64,000 nt of DNA from Mycogone perniciosa (GCA_025331125.1 JAOALB010000190.1:1-64000), one strand, 5' to 3'. Positions 34,837 to 46,612 are shown, counted from the first letter of the stretch. The notes: generated from the sequence alone by a model not told the origin. Translations and numbers: made by a program.

Positions 34837-35848
34837 ATGGCCAAATCATCGCCATCTCTCCGCATCCTCTGTTTCGGCGACTCGCTGACCTCTGGGTTCT
34901 GCGACTGGGGCTTGACATCGCACCCTTACTCTATCACGCTGCAGACACGCCTCTCGGCGGCTTTCCCAGATGCCAATCCGCAGGTTTTCACGAATGGCGT
35001 GCCGGGCGATGTGGTTTCGGGGCCGGGGTTTAAGAGGCGGTTGGTAGCTGAGTGTAAGTTCTGCTATTTGGCATTACTCTTTCAGACGATAAACCACATT
35101 TATAATGGGTTCGTTGGGAAATGGGAAATCAAGTTTTAGCTAATCTTCGGCTTGATATTCTAGGTGAGAAGCGTCAGCATGACTGGGTCATCATCCTCGG
35201 CGGTACAAAGTAAGCCCTCCCTTATCAAAATCACCACTCACGTACGACAGAGTAAACTCATGACATCTTCGTCCCACAGTGATCTCGGCCAGCAAACACC
35301 AGCTGAAGGCATCTACAACGCCCTCACAGATGCCTGGGACGTCGCCCTCCTCAAGGGCAGCAAAGTGCTTGCCTTGACCGTCCCAGAATGCCACGCCCAA
35401 TTCCGTTGGCTCGACGATGAGAGAGACCTTCTCAACAGCAGCATCAAGAACCATCACGAGAAAAACTTGTACGTCCACAGCCTCGGTTTTCTGGTCATCA
35501 TTGTTCCTCACATGGTGTGCTGACGAGTCACTCTCCCTACTTCTTTACAATAGCCACTCCTTTGACCTCAGGCCTAGAATACCGTTCCACTCACTTTCGG
35601 GAGAGGAGCGGAAGAAATACTGGGACGATGGGTTGCATCTGACGCCTGCTGGTTACGACTGGATGGGCGACCACATCGCCGATGCCTTACTACCCATTCT
35701 CGCCAGTGAGTTGAAGCTCCAGCAGCAGCCATCTACTAAAAAGCTATCCTCCAAGAAAAAGGACGAGGAGATCCTGGAGGAAGAGGCGGGCAATCCCAAA
35801 CGCATCAACCAGGGGTACGTGGTGGTCAGAAAGAAAGACCTAGACTGA
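34837..35848 (+). CDS. GDSL/SGNH-family esterase
   Basis: Four exons, 34837-35053, 35164-35209, 35280-35468 and 35554-35848, encode 248 residues. Block I is ILCFGDSLTSGF (nucleophile Ser in GDS). Block II Gly lies in TNGVPGDVV. Block III, GGTNDLGQQ, exists only after the second splice (35209/35280), which strongly supports the model. Block V is DGLHLTPAGYDWMG, with the catalytic Asp and His. By family knowledge these enzymes hydrolyse acyl or acetyl esters with a Ser-His-Asp triad and flexible specificity. There is no signal peptide, so it is probably intracellular. The C-terminus carries a Lys/Glu-rich extension. Exon 2 is only 46 nt. It converges on CSN4 with 177 bp between the stops. An upstream ATG at 34609 is possible but would add sequence unlike the family. 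Confidence 0.88.
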
Positions 35849-36025
35849 ACGTTGACTTTTGGTCCACCAAACTCGGTCTAGAGTGTCCGGAAAGAAATAA
35901 CAATTGCGGCGGCATGCCTTTGTATAATCACATATATCCCAGACGCCATGCGCACCCCAAACGCCAGATGTCACAAATGCATCATCATATCTCATAATAT
36001 CTCTAGTTTTTTGCCTGGGTGGGTT

Positions 36026-37349
36026 TCATGCAAGATTCGCAGCCACGAATTCCTATTTGCCGTTAGTTTGGAAAGTCATTAGGTCGTTGATATAGAAGAA
36101 ACAGAGCTACAACACTTACCGGGAATTCCTTTTGTATAGAATTGGTGATATTCTCCACCTCCTCTGCCAGACTCTGGACGTTGGCATCCCACCTTCGCAT
36201 CTCCTTGCCCACGATGACCTCTGCGCAACCACTGCCCTTCTCGCCAGATGCTTCACCACTCTCAAACCAGACAGTGCCTGCCAGCTGGTCCATCCGTCCG
36301 ACCAAGCGTCCTTGCTCAATCATCCTAGCCGTAGTCTCCTCCGCCTTTTCGGCGTCCAAGCCCAAGAGCGAGCCCAGAGCTTCGAATCGGATGTTGTTAT
36401 ATAGCCTCGACACACCGAGGAGGTTGTGTTCTACTACAGCTTTGGCGAGGACCGTCGACCCATCGGATGTAGTGGCCAACTGATGCGGTTGCAAGCCCTC
36501 GGCGAACTTGTCCACCTCCGCAGGCGATAGCAGCCGGTCGAGGAACATCTTCTCTAGGATTCCAAACTCCTCGAGCTGGGCCGAACGTTCGTCCATGTAG
36601 AGCCGTCCCAGATTACGACTGCGCATGGGGCCGGCAGGGGCCAGAATAGCACATTTAATGGCCATGCTCAGAGTATGCAAACGCTCCTCCTCGGCGATAG
36701 CAGGGGAGAAGCTAATCTCATGGTATCTCTGCGACGCTGACAAAAAGTCCCTCTTAGCATCCTGAATGCGGGCTTGAGAGAGCCTAAAATGCAGATTCAA
36801 ATCTTGATCCGAGACGGTGTGCATGATGTTCTTGAGTTTGTTGATGTACGTCTCGGCCGAAGTATCGTCCCCGACCTCGAGGTAATTCCTGACGATGCGG
36901 ATCCATATTTGGGCCTTCTCCTCGTCCGTGACTTTCCGCTGGGAGCTGTCGAGGGGGATCTCAGCGAGGGCTTTGGCGGCGTCGAGGAAGTCCTCGTTAC
37001 GCTCGTGTGCGGTGGCGACGAGCTCGCATATAACGGCGGCCGCGTCGAAGAAGGACGAGGACTGGGCTGAGAGGATGGCCAAGGTGCGTCTGCCGACTTC
37101 AATCCACATTTCTTCGTTCTTAAGGTCCTTCAGGGTGGTGATGAAGACGCCTAGAGCGGAGCGTGTGGCCACGACGCCCAGGCCCTGGTTGAAGAAGGAG
37201 TCGACGACGGCATTGAGATCGTTGATGGCGGTTGGCGGGGATGAGAGGTTCTTGATGTCGGCGAGGAGGGATTCGTAGAGAGGGCCTTTCTCTCCGGATG
37301 CGGATTCTACCAGGGCCAGAGCCTCGGCGACTTTGGGATTGGGCGCCAT
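36026..37349 (-). CDS. csnD: COP9 signalosome subunit 4
   Basis: Two exons, 37349-36120 and 36052-36026, encode 418 residues. The second exon codes only for EFVAANLA plus the stop; its intron has GTAAGT, CTAAC and TAG signals. The body is helical throughout, with the Csn4 signature KAEETTARMIEQGRLVGRMD near residues 350-370 in the PCI domain, and NYLEVGDDTSAETYINKLKN in the preceding repeats. By family knowledge, Csn4 is a scaffold of the COP9 signalosome, which removes Nedd8 from cullins and so regulates SCF ubiquitin ligases; it also senses neddylated cullin. In Aspergillus the complex controls development and secondary metabolism. The start at 37349 (MAPNPKVAEAL) is the first ATG after a long open leader. 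It converges on the GDSL esterase. Confidence 0.92.
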
Positions 37350-37710
37350 GTCAGTTGTGATGCTGATGGGAGGTTGAGATGGAAGAATGGAGTTCGCGGT
37401 ACGCGGCTCAGTAGGGTCAGTAGGGAGGGGCAGGGACAAGCTCTAGCGGGGTAGCTCCCTGGAAGTCCACTAAAATGGACAGACCCATTGGACAGGCTAC
37501 TGTGAGGTACTGCTGCATCAATCTCGTAGCTTTGTCGACCTATCATGCCGTCTATTGTTGCTATACGGAGTATATCTCGAAGAAAATGCCATAAACCCTC
37601 ATATATAATATGTGTGAGACAACAATAAAAAAAGAACCCCCAAATGAAAATGGGCCACAAGTCTTCAACAAACGCCAACAACCAACCCGCTCTAAAAGGC
37701 TGCTTGCCAT
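37350..37710. other. Spacer between CSN4 and PXMP4
   Basis: 361 bp with the CSN4 promoter and the PXMP4 3' end. A palindromic motif (TACGGAGTA) lies near 37563. Nothing else seen. Confidence 0.5.
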
Positions 37711-38718
37711 CTACTTATTATGCCAAATCAGCGTCCGCAACGAATCCCAATCATTGCAGTCCTTGTAGATGTATGTCATGCTGCTCCTCAAGCTCGACTG
37801 CAGATCCTCCGGATGGTGGCGGAACAACAACATGACCAGGCCCCAAGATATCGACGCAAACGCCGGCCACGCGTAGTGGCTGATCTGAGAGTGTAGTGGC
37901 TCGGACGATATACGGGGGAAGCCCGTGCCAGGCTTGATGGCCAGGCGCGCCAGGGCTAGGGAGACGCGTGCGAAGATGTAGATGACGATTTGTTGGTTGA
38001 CGGAGGATATTTTGCCGTAGCGCTTGGAGCGCTGGCCGAAGACGATGTAGCCGCCGAGAAGGCCTGCAAAGAAGGAGTCGTAGGGGCCTAAATATTGTCA
38101 GATATCTGTATATATATACCCGTTTTCTATTTTTGTCGACGGGAGGTTTGGGAGCGAGGCGACTGGACTGCGTACCCTCCTGGCCTGGCGTAGGCCCATA
38201 GTGCTTCAGTGCCAACATGGTCAACTTGTAAATCGACGCAAACTTGGCGAGGTTGGTCGCATGTTTCCGCGTCGCTCTCAGGACTAATGACACCTTTTCC
38301 CGGAATCTATCATCTCCATCTCAATCAGCGTTTTCCGTTTCGCGCGTGGGGAGGGTTTCGGCTTCAGCTTCGGCCGCGGCAGTCAAAACGTACGTTCCAG
38401 ATCGGAAAAGGAAGATCATCCTATAAGCACGCATTCAAATCAGTATATGCCTCAACCTTTAGAGGCAGAGGGGAGAATGGCAGGGGATACTCACACCAGC
38501 GCATGCGGGAATCGGACCTTGGTGCCGTAGACAGCACCGTTGCGCGCTGTCTTCAGCAGCGACAGGACATCGTGGTACCGCGGATCCAGAGCAATCTGCT
38601 CCAAAGCAGCCTATTCAAAGCCCGTCCATCAGCACAAAACAGCCCATGCGCAGATACTCGGGGCGTCTCCCAATTTGCATACCTTGCACCCCTCGATCAT
38701 CGACGACGGCGACGACAT
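37711..38718 (-). CDS. Peroxisomal membrane protein PXMP4/PMP24 (Tim17-like fold)
   Basis: Five exons, 38718-38683, 38610-38495, 38420-38394, 38306-38176 and 38087-37711, encode 228 residues with all phases consistent. Exon 3 is a 27-nt microexon (MIFLFRSG plus split codons) that joins FPHALV to TFREKVSLVLRATRKHATN. Further family features are FFAGLLGGYIVFGQRS, a Gly-rich membrane segment of the Tim17/22/PMP24 type, and SVNQQIVIYIFARVSLAL. The C-terminus is YKDCNDWDSLRTLIWHNK. PXMP4/PMP24 is an integral peroxisomal membrane protein found from fungi to mammals; its biochemical role is not settled. Introns are between 66 and 88 nt. The gene is co-directional with CSN4, and no shared regulation is visible. 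Confidence 0.9.
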
Positions 38719-39243
38719 TATGCCTCGGCTATGTCTGAACAAGGAAGACGAGAAAATGGGAGACGTCGTCGCAGCGCAACAGGGGAAGAAAAACGAAGGA
38801 TTCAGATCATCTGGAGACAAAGACGTAAAAATAAAATACAAAATACAAACACGGAGCCGCGATTTCGCAATTGGGAGGTCGGGGCGCTGGTGTAAGTACA
38901 GAGTCTGAGAGCCGGAAAGTTGAGGTGCGGCAGCGGAAAAGGCTATGAATGGAGCCTCGGTCAGATGTCAGCTTGTTCGGCTTCTGTTAGTGCTTCGGCC
39001 GGAACTCAGTACGTCATTCCGCGGGGCCGTGTTAGTGGATGTTCAGTGGATCAGGCCACCAACACAGCGCCCAACAGCCCCAAATCGGACGGCATTTGAA
39101 TGTGAAGACTCTGTATGTACGGAGCAGAGTGCGGAGAGATGCAACAATCTGGGGTCTGGGGAACACACTTATTCGCTGTCTCGTGAAATTACTATCTTGA
39201 AATAATACCTTATCCTATCCATACCACATCATCATCATCATCA
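38719..39243. other. Spacer between PXMP4 and the DNA polymerase gene
   Basis: 525 bp holding the PXMP4 promoter and the polymerase 3' end. An (ATC)n run lies at 39228-39246, and a TACGGAG motif near 39116. Confidence 0.5.
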
Positions 39244-39246
39244 TCA
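39228..39246. repeat. (ATC)n trinucleotide repeat at the 3' end of the polymerase gene
   Basis: Six tandem ATC units. They start in the 3' untranslated region and overlap the polymerase stop codon region at 39244. Confidence 0.85.
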
Positions 39247-41664
39247 GCACCACCTCTCATGCGGCTCGCGCCATTTCACCCCCAATATCTCAAAGATTCT
39301 CCTCTCGTTTCTCCCCTCCACCAGTTCCCCTTCCGTCACTTTGGCCCGATCTACTCCGCGCAAGACGTCCTTGTACAAACCTCGCTGATTCAGTCGCATG
39401 CCCTTCTTCGAGGCCAACAACCGCATGCTGCGATTGAAAATGTCGTTGCCCGTAAAGTATAACAACGCAGCGCCTATCTCCGACTCTGGCACCAGCAGGA
39501 AGTCTATCCGTCTCCAGATCGGACGGTAATTCTCGTCGTTGAACCCTTTGATCTTGGGTAGTACGCAGCAGCCGTGCCACTTGCTCCCATCACCCGCGCT
39601 TCTGGACGATGCGAGTCGCGCGACAAGGAATTTGGTCTTCTCCAGCTGGCAGACCAGATCGCCCAGAAATTGTCGCAAGTCTGTGGACGATTCAGTACCC
39701 GGCTTTGTCACGATCAAGTCAATATCATGAGAGCTCTCTGCGCCTCTGCGATAACTTCCGCTAATAATGAACTGTACCCCTGGATCAATGTGTGAGGCAG
39801 CCTTCTTCACTGCTTCGCCGAGCGCAGTGACCTCTCTGCGAGGTATTCGCGTATTCAAGTCATCGTAGTGCTCGATACCCAGCAGCTGATTTGGTGTGAG
39901 CTTGGCTTTTTGTTTCACATCATCCAACGAGCGGAAGCCTTGTGCTATCCATTGCCCAGCCAGCTTGTTGCCAACGCCGTAGATCTTCAAGAAAATCTGC
40001 CGTAAGCGGTTCATGGGCTCGTCCTCTGCGTATTCAAGCCGTTTCAACTTGTCCGTCGTAACGATTTCCTCAATCTTTTGGGCCAGCCGTGGTCCAATGC
40101 TCGGCAGCCGAAACGCCTCTTCCTCGGTAGTTATCTTGACATCCTGCCGTTTCAGAGTACTTATGGCTTTACGATATGCCAGCGTTCGCCAATTGTCATT
40201 GATTCGCTCATAATAGTCATTCATTCTTTGAAGAACTTCAATTGTGCGTGCGTTTGGGTTCTCTGCATTGGCGTTCTTCGTCCCAGCTCGATTACACGCA
40301 AAACGTTCCTCGAAAGCTATCGCTTTGCGCGTCGGCCGTATTTTCCTAGAAGAGCGTCTCCTGCGCATTGAATCGTTTTCCGAACCAGAGTGGCCATCAG
40401 CGTCCGAGCGAGTATCCATGGTCGAACAAGCATCATCGTCTTCGTCAGCATCCAGGGGTAGGTCCTTGAATTGTTGCATCATTGAGATATACCCTGATAG
40501 TTCGTCGTGCGTAGATATGGATTTAGACCTGTGATTAGCCTTGGATGTATCTTCCTCTTCTGTCACATCACCAAGTGACACATCATTGGGCGACTCCACA
40601 ACGTAATCCAAGTCGAGTATGACTGGTTGGGAATCAACTTGTGCAGATGGCACATCGGCTTGACTTCTTTGCGAAGACATATCACTATGCGACGGCGTCC
40701 CTCTCTGCGGAACGTAATCCCACCTCTTTCGATTTTGATGCTGGGGCTTCAACTGCAACGACTTGACCGACTCTTCAGAACTAGACGGAGGTTCAGACAA
40801 GTCTTCCTCGGCCTCTGCAATAGGCTGGCCCGTAACCAGATATTTCTTCTGCTTGTGGTCCAAAATAGTCCGGAACTGTATGCAGTCGATGGGATAATCC
40901 TCATTTACCACCTTTGGCATGCAACCCAAGCTACCAGCTTTAGGCAAGACCTTCTCAACGTCCTTGTACTCGAGATTCTTTTCAACGATGATATGTGTAG
41001 CTGCCAACACGTTCCGCGTCCAAGTCGCTCCAAATTCCTTGGCTTTGTTGATACGTAACCGTCTGGCAGGTGCTATGTCGTTGTCTGGAACGTAAAAGAA
41101 GGCCAGGTGTTTGAATATCTGCTCCTCCTCAGGCCGCATCTTGGGGTCTGAGGCACCTCTCCTCCTCCTCTTCGTGGCAACACCGATAGATGGTGAGTCT
41201 TCTGTAGTGCTGGATAACAGGCACTTTAAAGCAGGCACGGGAGTGATATCGGTGCCATCTCGACGCGCCATCTCCGCAACAGGCGTTTCATGAACCACGT
41301 CCGACTCTGAATGCAACAGAGCACCCAGTCGGCCCTTGGGCTTAGCTGCCCCAGACTGGGTTCCCTTGATGACCTGTACTCCTGCTTCGGAACCTGGCTG
41401 AAGCGCAGAGGTAGCTCTTCGAGGCGTCACGTCCTTTGCCTGCTCTAGTTTCATGGGTGCAGACTGTTGACGAATCAAGCTGGGCGTAGCTGTTGCTGGG
41501 CCCGGTCTGAAGAACCCGCGATGAAGCTGCCTGTGCCTCTCTTCAGGAGGATCGAATTCATCATTGTCGATGATGATGCCGTGGCCATCGTCGACTTGGG
41601 ACAGCTGCGTCAGTTGCTTGAAACAGGCGACTTTGGTATCCAGTGATGTTGAATCTGCATTCAT
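39244..41664 (-). CDS. POL4: Family-X DNA polymerase (Pol IV / Pol lambda-like)
   Basis: A single exon of 806 residues with the ATG at 41664. A BRCT-like region lies at about 181-280 (EEQIFKHLAFFYVPDND). A Ser/Asp-rich linker follows, then the 8-kDa helix-hairpin-helix region (EEEAFRLPSIGPRLAQKIEE) and a second hairpin, KIYGVGNKLAGQWIAQG. The catalytic core has GSYRRGAESSHDIDLIV with metal ligands D647 and D649, and D721 in WRRIDFLLVPE. The nucleotide-binding turn is YFTGNDIFNRSMR, followed by KKGMRLNQRGLY, as in Pol lambda and beta. By family knowledge it fills short gaps in non-homologous end joining and base-excision repair. The BRCT domain would dock on Ku and ligase IV. Yeast Pol4 is the closest named relative; assignment to Pol4 rather than Pol mu rests on motif similarity. 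Confidence 0.92.
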   Translation of the reverse strand: MNADSTSLDTKVACFKQLTQLSQVDDGHGIIIDNDEFDPPEERHRQLHRGFFRPGPATATPSLIRQQSAPMKLEQAKDVTPRRATSALQPGSEAGVQVIKGTQSGAAKPKGRLGALLHSESDVVHETPVAEMARRDGTDITPVPALKCLLSSTTEDSPSIGVATKRRRRGASDPKMRPEEEQIFKHLAFFYVPDNDIAPARRLRINKAKEFGATWTRNVLAATHIIVEKNLEYKDVEKVLPKAGSLGCMPKVVNEDYPIDCIQFRTILDHKQKKYLVTGQPIAEAEEDLSEPPSSSEESVKSLQLKPQHQNRKRWDYVPQRGTPSHSDMSSQRSQADVPSAQVDSQPVILDLDYVVESPNDVSLGDVTEEEDTSKANHRSKSISTHDELSGYISMMQQFKDLPLDADEDDDACSTMDTRSDADGHSGSENDSMRRRRSSRKIRPTRKAIAFEERFACNRAGTKNANAENPNARTIEVLQRMNDYYERINDNWRTLAYRKAISTLKRQDVKITTEEEAFRLPSIGPRLAQKIEEIVTTDKLKRLEYAEDEPMNRLRQIFLKIYGVGNKLAGQWIAQGFRSLDDVKQKAKLTPNQLLGIEHYDDLNTRIPRREVTALGEAVKKAASHIDPGVQFIISGSYRRGAESSHDIDLIVTKPGTESSTDLRQFLGDLVCQLEKTKFLVARLASSRSAGDGSKWHGCCVLPKIKGFNDENYRPIWRRIDFLLVPESEIGAALLYFTGNDIFNRSMRLLASKKGMRLNQRGLYKDVLRGVDRAKVTEGELVEGRNERRIFEILGVKWREPHERWC

Positions 41665-43230
41665 GTTGAAGGTGTTGTGTGATAAGGGCGGCAGAGACAG
41701 TCATTAATGGCCAGATATTATCGAGTTCCCATCAGGCGGTGAAAGCTCGACGTCGGGGGTTATGCCGATGGTGAGAAATTGTGTACAATTTAAAACCGAA
41801 GCGAATTGCGCGTGTTATATCAGCACATAGAATTGAAAATGATGCTTAGCAGCTTCATGAAGCCATCTGGTCGCGATGAGGTAGAAGCGTTCACGGTTCC
41901 CTATGAAGAAACTCAGTGGAGATTGGTGGACAGCGAACAGCGGAAACGCCACTATTAATAGGCGGCAACACACTAAAATCGATGGCTTTCACCCCTGTAC
42001 TCCCCCACGGATGTGCTATTATTACTCGCATAACATGATCGCGATGCCCACGATGCCTCCATTGATTGCCACTTCCGTTTTTTTTTTTAGAATAGTAGTA
42101 GTCGTTTACAGTTGATTTAGTCATGGGATTTTCCAATGTCATCTAAGCAATCATCATCAACCCATAATATCATTTCACCCATGCTCTCACCACCTCGGCG
42201 TAGTCGACTTGGCCAAGCTCCAAAGTTACGATCACCAACGAGCCCAGCGCCAATGTCTTTGAGAATGACCACTACATTGCCTCGTTGAAGGATATGTCCG
42301 ATGCAGGATTGTTCTGTACTATGCCGCTATGGGGCTGATGTGTTTGATGGGTACCGAGGCTGTCGTGTATATCGATGCCCTCGGAGATGAGACATTGCAC
42401 GCTCAACATGGTCCTGAACGGATGAGATTGTGTGTTATTCAAGTCCTCGCCAGCTTCACATTTCTCGGGCCTTGGGAGCCAATCCGACAGGATGTAAGTC
42501 CCATCCTCAGCCCATCCTACGATCTATGCATTGATATCAAGATCAGAGACTTGGCATCGAAACCTCTGGTCTCAGTCTCATCTCAAAAGCACCAGGTCTT
42601 TGCCATGTTATGGCTTTTCTCGCCCTTTATCGACATGGCCGAGACGGCGAGGTTTTTCCTCCTTTGTGTGTGAGCCTCAAAGTTTGACGAAAAACATTCA
42701 TAGCGTGTGCGGTAGAATTCAAGGCATGAAACTTTATATGCATCATCAGTTGTTGTCGTAATTCAGTGTGCAACGGATATTATTGCATTAGCTATTCATA
42801 CACTCCCTCGTGCAGTACATATAACTCGGCAGTACTAAAACAAACATTAAGAGAGATTCTAGCCATGCTCTAAGTCCAATCCAGTATGCCTCTCCAAACC
42901 CGTGATTGTAGAGCCACCCAAGCGGTTCAAGTTTCTGATGTAAGTTTGTGCTTGAATGTGTAGGTATGTGCGCGTGTAATGCTCAACTCTTGCCGCCCCG
43001 AAAACCCCAAACTCCAAAGAGCCTTCTTGGCCCTAATATTTTAGTTCAAACAACCACCGTTCTCAACACTCGATTGGATATAATATATGTGATGCTATCA
43101 CCGTATAGATGCAAGCAACCCAAAAAGGAAAAAAACTCCAGTCGCTTAATGCAGTACCATCATCTCAGAACACCGTGATGCGCGTCTTTCCACCTCTTCA
43201 ACGCGACCAACCAGTTTGGCCGTTCATTCT
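41665..43230. other. Intergenic region with a coding-like remnant
   Basis: About 1.6 kb. It includes the polymerase promoter, a poly-T run near 42079 and a protein-like fragment at 42204-42338 (listed separately). The part next to 43231 should hold the 3' untranslated region of the coiled-coil gene. Confidence 0.5.
42204..42338 (+). pseudogene. Orphan coding-like fragment, unrecognised
   Basis: A 45-codon stretch open between a TAG at 42201 and a TGA at 42336. Its translation has a natural globular composition, for example KVTITNEPSANVFENDHYIA then a segment ending MPLWG. There is no good start codon, no splice partner I can place and no continuation in frame. A second unremarkable frame continues from 42329. 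It may be a relic of a decayed gene, an exon of an unmodelled gene, or chance. Confidence 0.25.
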
Positions 43231-46200
43231 TCAAGTCCTTATGCCTGTTGACCTAAAGAGCCCTCCAAAGACCTTGGATTGCTCCTGTCTCAGGAGCTGC
43301 TCGAGTTTCCTAGTTTCTCGAACGGCAGCTTCACGATCCTCCTGAAGATTGAGAACTTCAACCTGGGTCATGTTCATCTTAGCCACAACTTCTTGCATCT
43401 CGTTCTCAGCCTCCGCAAGAGCCTTCTCGAGCTCCGCAACACGGGCTCTAAGTGTTTTCATCTCGGCCTCCTCCTCAAAGCTCTTCGCGCCGATGGCAGA
43501 TGAGGCGCGATCGAACATAGGCATAGCCAGGGTCAGCAGTGATTTCTGCGACGCCTTGACACCACTGATCCCGCTGTTCTGAAGACGGCGCAGCTGCTCG
43601 TTATGCGCCTCTCGCAGTTTAGCCATCTCCTCCTCGTGGCGACCAACTCGTTCCTCAGATGCTGTCTGGGCGGAGACAACTTGGTCTTCCAGATTGCGCA
43701 GACGCTCTTGCAGCTCCGCAATGCGATCCGAGTTAGCCTTACGGTCGGTTTCTCCTCGTGTTACTGCGGCAGAGAGACGCTCTCGCAGTTCAGCGTTAAC
43801 TGCCAGTTGTTGTCGAACCTGAGATGCCAGTTGCTCGATTCGCTGAGCAGACTCGCTCAATTCGTCTGCCAGAGCACCTTCAGCCGCAATATGCTTCACT
43901 TCATTGGATGCGAGGTCATCGTACTGTGCCCTTTGCTCGTCGGCTTCCTTTCGGGCTGTATCACGCTCCAACAATGCGGCGGAAAGCGATCTCTCAAGAC
44001 GCGCAACGGCAAGTTTAGTCTGCTCATCAGAGGCAGCATCTTCCAGCTGCTTGATGCGATCTAATGATTCGGCGTATACGTTCTGTAGCTCCGTGTATGC
44101 GATTTGAAGTGACTCGGACGTAACGGGCTCTCGCATCGTGTCGCTGGAACCACTATATCGAGCAAAGGAGGGGGGGATGAGAATGTCCTTCTCCTTGAGC
44201 AAGCTGCGCAGTAACTCAATCTCTTCCTCGGCCCTATCGAGGTCCATCTTCAAGCCGCTGAGTCCCTTTTCAACTTGCCATTTTTGTTCAAGAGCATCTT
44301 CCGCACGACGTCGCAGAGCGCTGATTTCCGACCGTAGGATCGAAAGGTCCCTGTCGAAACCACCCTTTCTTGGGGAATCCGACAACAGACGCTGGCGTTC
44401 GTTCTCGAGAAGCCGGACCTTCTTCTGGTGGTGACGATTCTGTAACTCTTGGCGCTCGAGGAGACTCTTCAAAGCACTGTGTAAAGCGTCACGCTGAGCC
44501 TCCACATCTTTTAGTCGCTCGAGAAGGGCCTCTCGCGAATCAGGCTGTGTAATATGCTGCTTGACACTGTCAGACCTAGAGAGTGAGAACGCAGGCGGTC
44601 TTTGACCTCGGAATGACGCAGTGGCCACAGAGTTCGATCTCGTCAAGCCTGCTGACATGCGCTTGGGTAGTTCTTCCGGTTGGATGGCCGCAGAATTTCG
44701 TAGCGAGCGGTTCTCCTTCTTCAATGATTGAAGCTCCTGATGCATTTTTGTTGACTCGTACGTGAGGTTTGCATATTCAGCGGCCTCTGTTTCTAATCCT
44801 TCGGCGCGGGCCCTCAATTCTGGAACTACCTCGTCGCGGAGATTATCTCGCTCATTGCAGGCATCCCGAAGCTCGCCTTTGAGCGCTGACAGCAAATCTT
44901 CAAAGTTGCCCTTGGAGTCACGTTCCTCGGACAGCTTTCGTCGGAGCTCCTCACAGGTATTTTCCAACTCTTTTATTCTCCCACTGGCGTCCACACTATT
45001 CACCTGAGCCGAGTCCACTGCTGAGGCTTTCTCAGCCAGCTCTTTAATCTTCCGATCCAACTCTTTCCGTTTATCTCTCTCATCTTGCACCTTGTTCGTT
45101 AGTTCCAGACGAAGAGAAGCCTTCTCCTGCTCTGATCTTCTTTGTATCTTCTCGATTTCATCCCGGCTCTGGTCATAGTCGCTCAACTTGGCGGAGCTGT
45201 AGCCAGAGTCGGAGTAGTAGTCGCTTGTTCTCTTGCTAGGTGCTTGGGGGTTGTTGATTTGTTCCTGTAGCCTGTCTACGAGGTCTTCCAGGTCCATCTC
45301 TCGCCGGATGGATGCGGCCAGCTCAGAGCTGATAGCTTTCAGTTCTTCTTCCATCTCGTCAACTAATGCTGCAGAAACAGAGGTGGATGTCGGCGGCGGC
45401 GTCGATAAATATGATTCGCAATATTCAATGGGGTTTGTTGTTGCATCGGGCTTTGTGCTTTCTGAAAAAGAGCCATTTGTTGACTTCCGTGCGTCATTTG
45501 ACACCTCTTTCTTTGCCGGGAACAAAGGAGAGGGGATTGACGAGAACTCCGTGGCTGAAGGTGAATGGTTCCCCCAGCCAAAAAAAGATGCTAGAGGCGA
45601 TGCTAGACTGGGAGATCTAGGTAGTGGTTTGTTCAGTTGGGGCGATGCGGCTAGCGCTGATGATTGCGGCGAGTCGTCTATGTGTGTTCGCGGTCCTTCC
45701 TCAATAACAGAATTATCGACCTTTTCGAGTCTGAGGTGTGGTGGTGTAGGCTTCGATGCGAACATGGGCGGGGAGGGATTATGATCGCTATTATCCGAGT
45801 ATACGGACTCAATGTCCGAGTTATCGTCAGAACACTCGTCTCCTGTCTGGGCAGAAGCTGCGTCCGGAGTAGCATCCACCGTGGTGATATCTGATATTAG
45901 GTCGTCGTACTCTGATAGTACATCAGATAGTTCTGTTTCAGCAGTAGCAGTAACACTGAGTCCAGTGTCTGTCGAATCGTTGCGCGATGAGCCAGTTACA
46001 GTTCCGTCGTCGTCAGGAGCAATGCGATTCGAATCAGATAGCCTGGATACAAAGGGGACCAGTTAGTCTTGCACCCTTATAACGAGGGAGAGCGGGTGTC
46101 TGGGCGCTGGAATTAGGGATAAGAGATACTAGTCTAGGGAGCACTCACTGAGACGCGAGAAGAGAGAAGCGAAGGGGGTCAGGATAGTCGTATAAAGTAG

Positions 46201-46612
46201 GACTATCAATGGAAGGCGACCTCGCAAATCTTTGATCCGGCTTGTTGGGCAGGTCGACCGAAGGCGTACTCGTATGAGCCAGAGAGCTCTGCTGTTGGGG
46301 CAGATACGTGGTGATCAGCAATGACGCCGTCGACGAGACCGGCTTCCGCTTGATGGGACGGGAGAAGCGAGGCGGGTAAACAGCAGTCACAGGAACAGCA
46401 GTTGCAGTGCTTATCACGTCGTCAAAGGTTGACGAGCGGCTATGCTGGAAGCTCGAGGGGGCAGGTTTGCGACTGTCGATGTTCGGTTTCGATGGCGATG
46501 GGGGGTTTCTCGAGACTTCAGACGAAGCAGAAGGTGTATCAGACTCTGGCAGGATCGACGCCATGACATCGGGCCCGCTTGGAGGGAGAGCCGGTGGTGA
46601 TGCCATGTCCAT
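43231..46612 (-). CDS. Long coiled-coil fungal protein, probably polarity/septum-associated
   Basis: Two exons, 46612-46149 and 46042-43231, encode 1091 residues. The intron (GTGAGT donor, CAG acceptor) restores a Gln codon and joins SLLASQ to LSDSNRIAPDDD. Residues 1 to about 350 are Ser/Pro/Asp-rich, with CESYLSTPPPTSTSVSAAL at their end. From about 380 to 1080 almost everything is heptad-like Glu/Lys/Leu/Arg sequence, that is, long coiled coils, with short breaks near RTSDYYSDSGYSSAKLSDYD and YSGSSDTMREP. The layout resembles septation or cell-end scaffold proteins of filamentous fungi. The segment VDEMEEELKAISSELAASIR might be a Uds1-like domain, but I am not sure. No catalytic motif is present. 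The start at 46612 (MDMASPPALPPS) is the first ATG; the upstream frame lacks one. Confidence 0.8.

Noticed and set aside
42329..42673. A 114-codon frame following the orphan fragment
   Set aside because: No recognisable pattern and not in frame with the more convincing fragment; kept only as part of the intergenic description.
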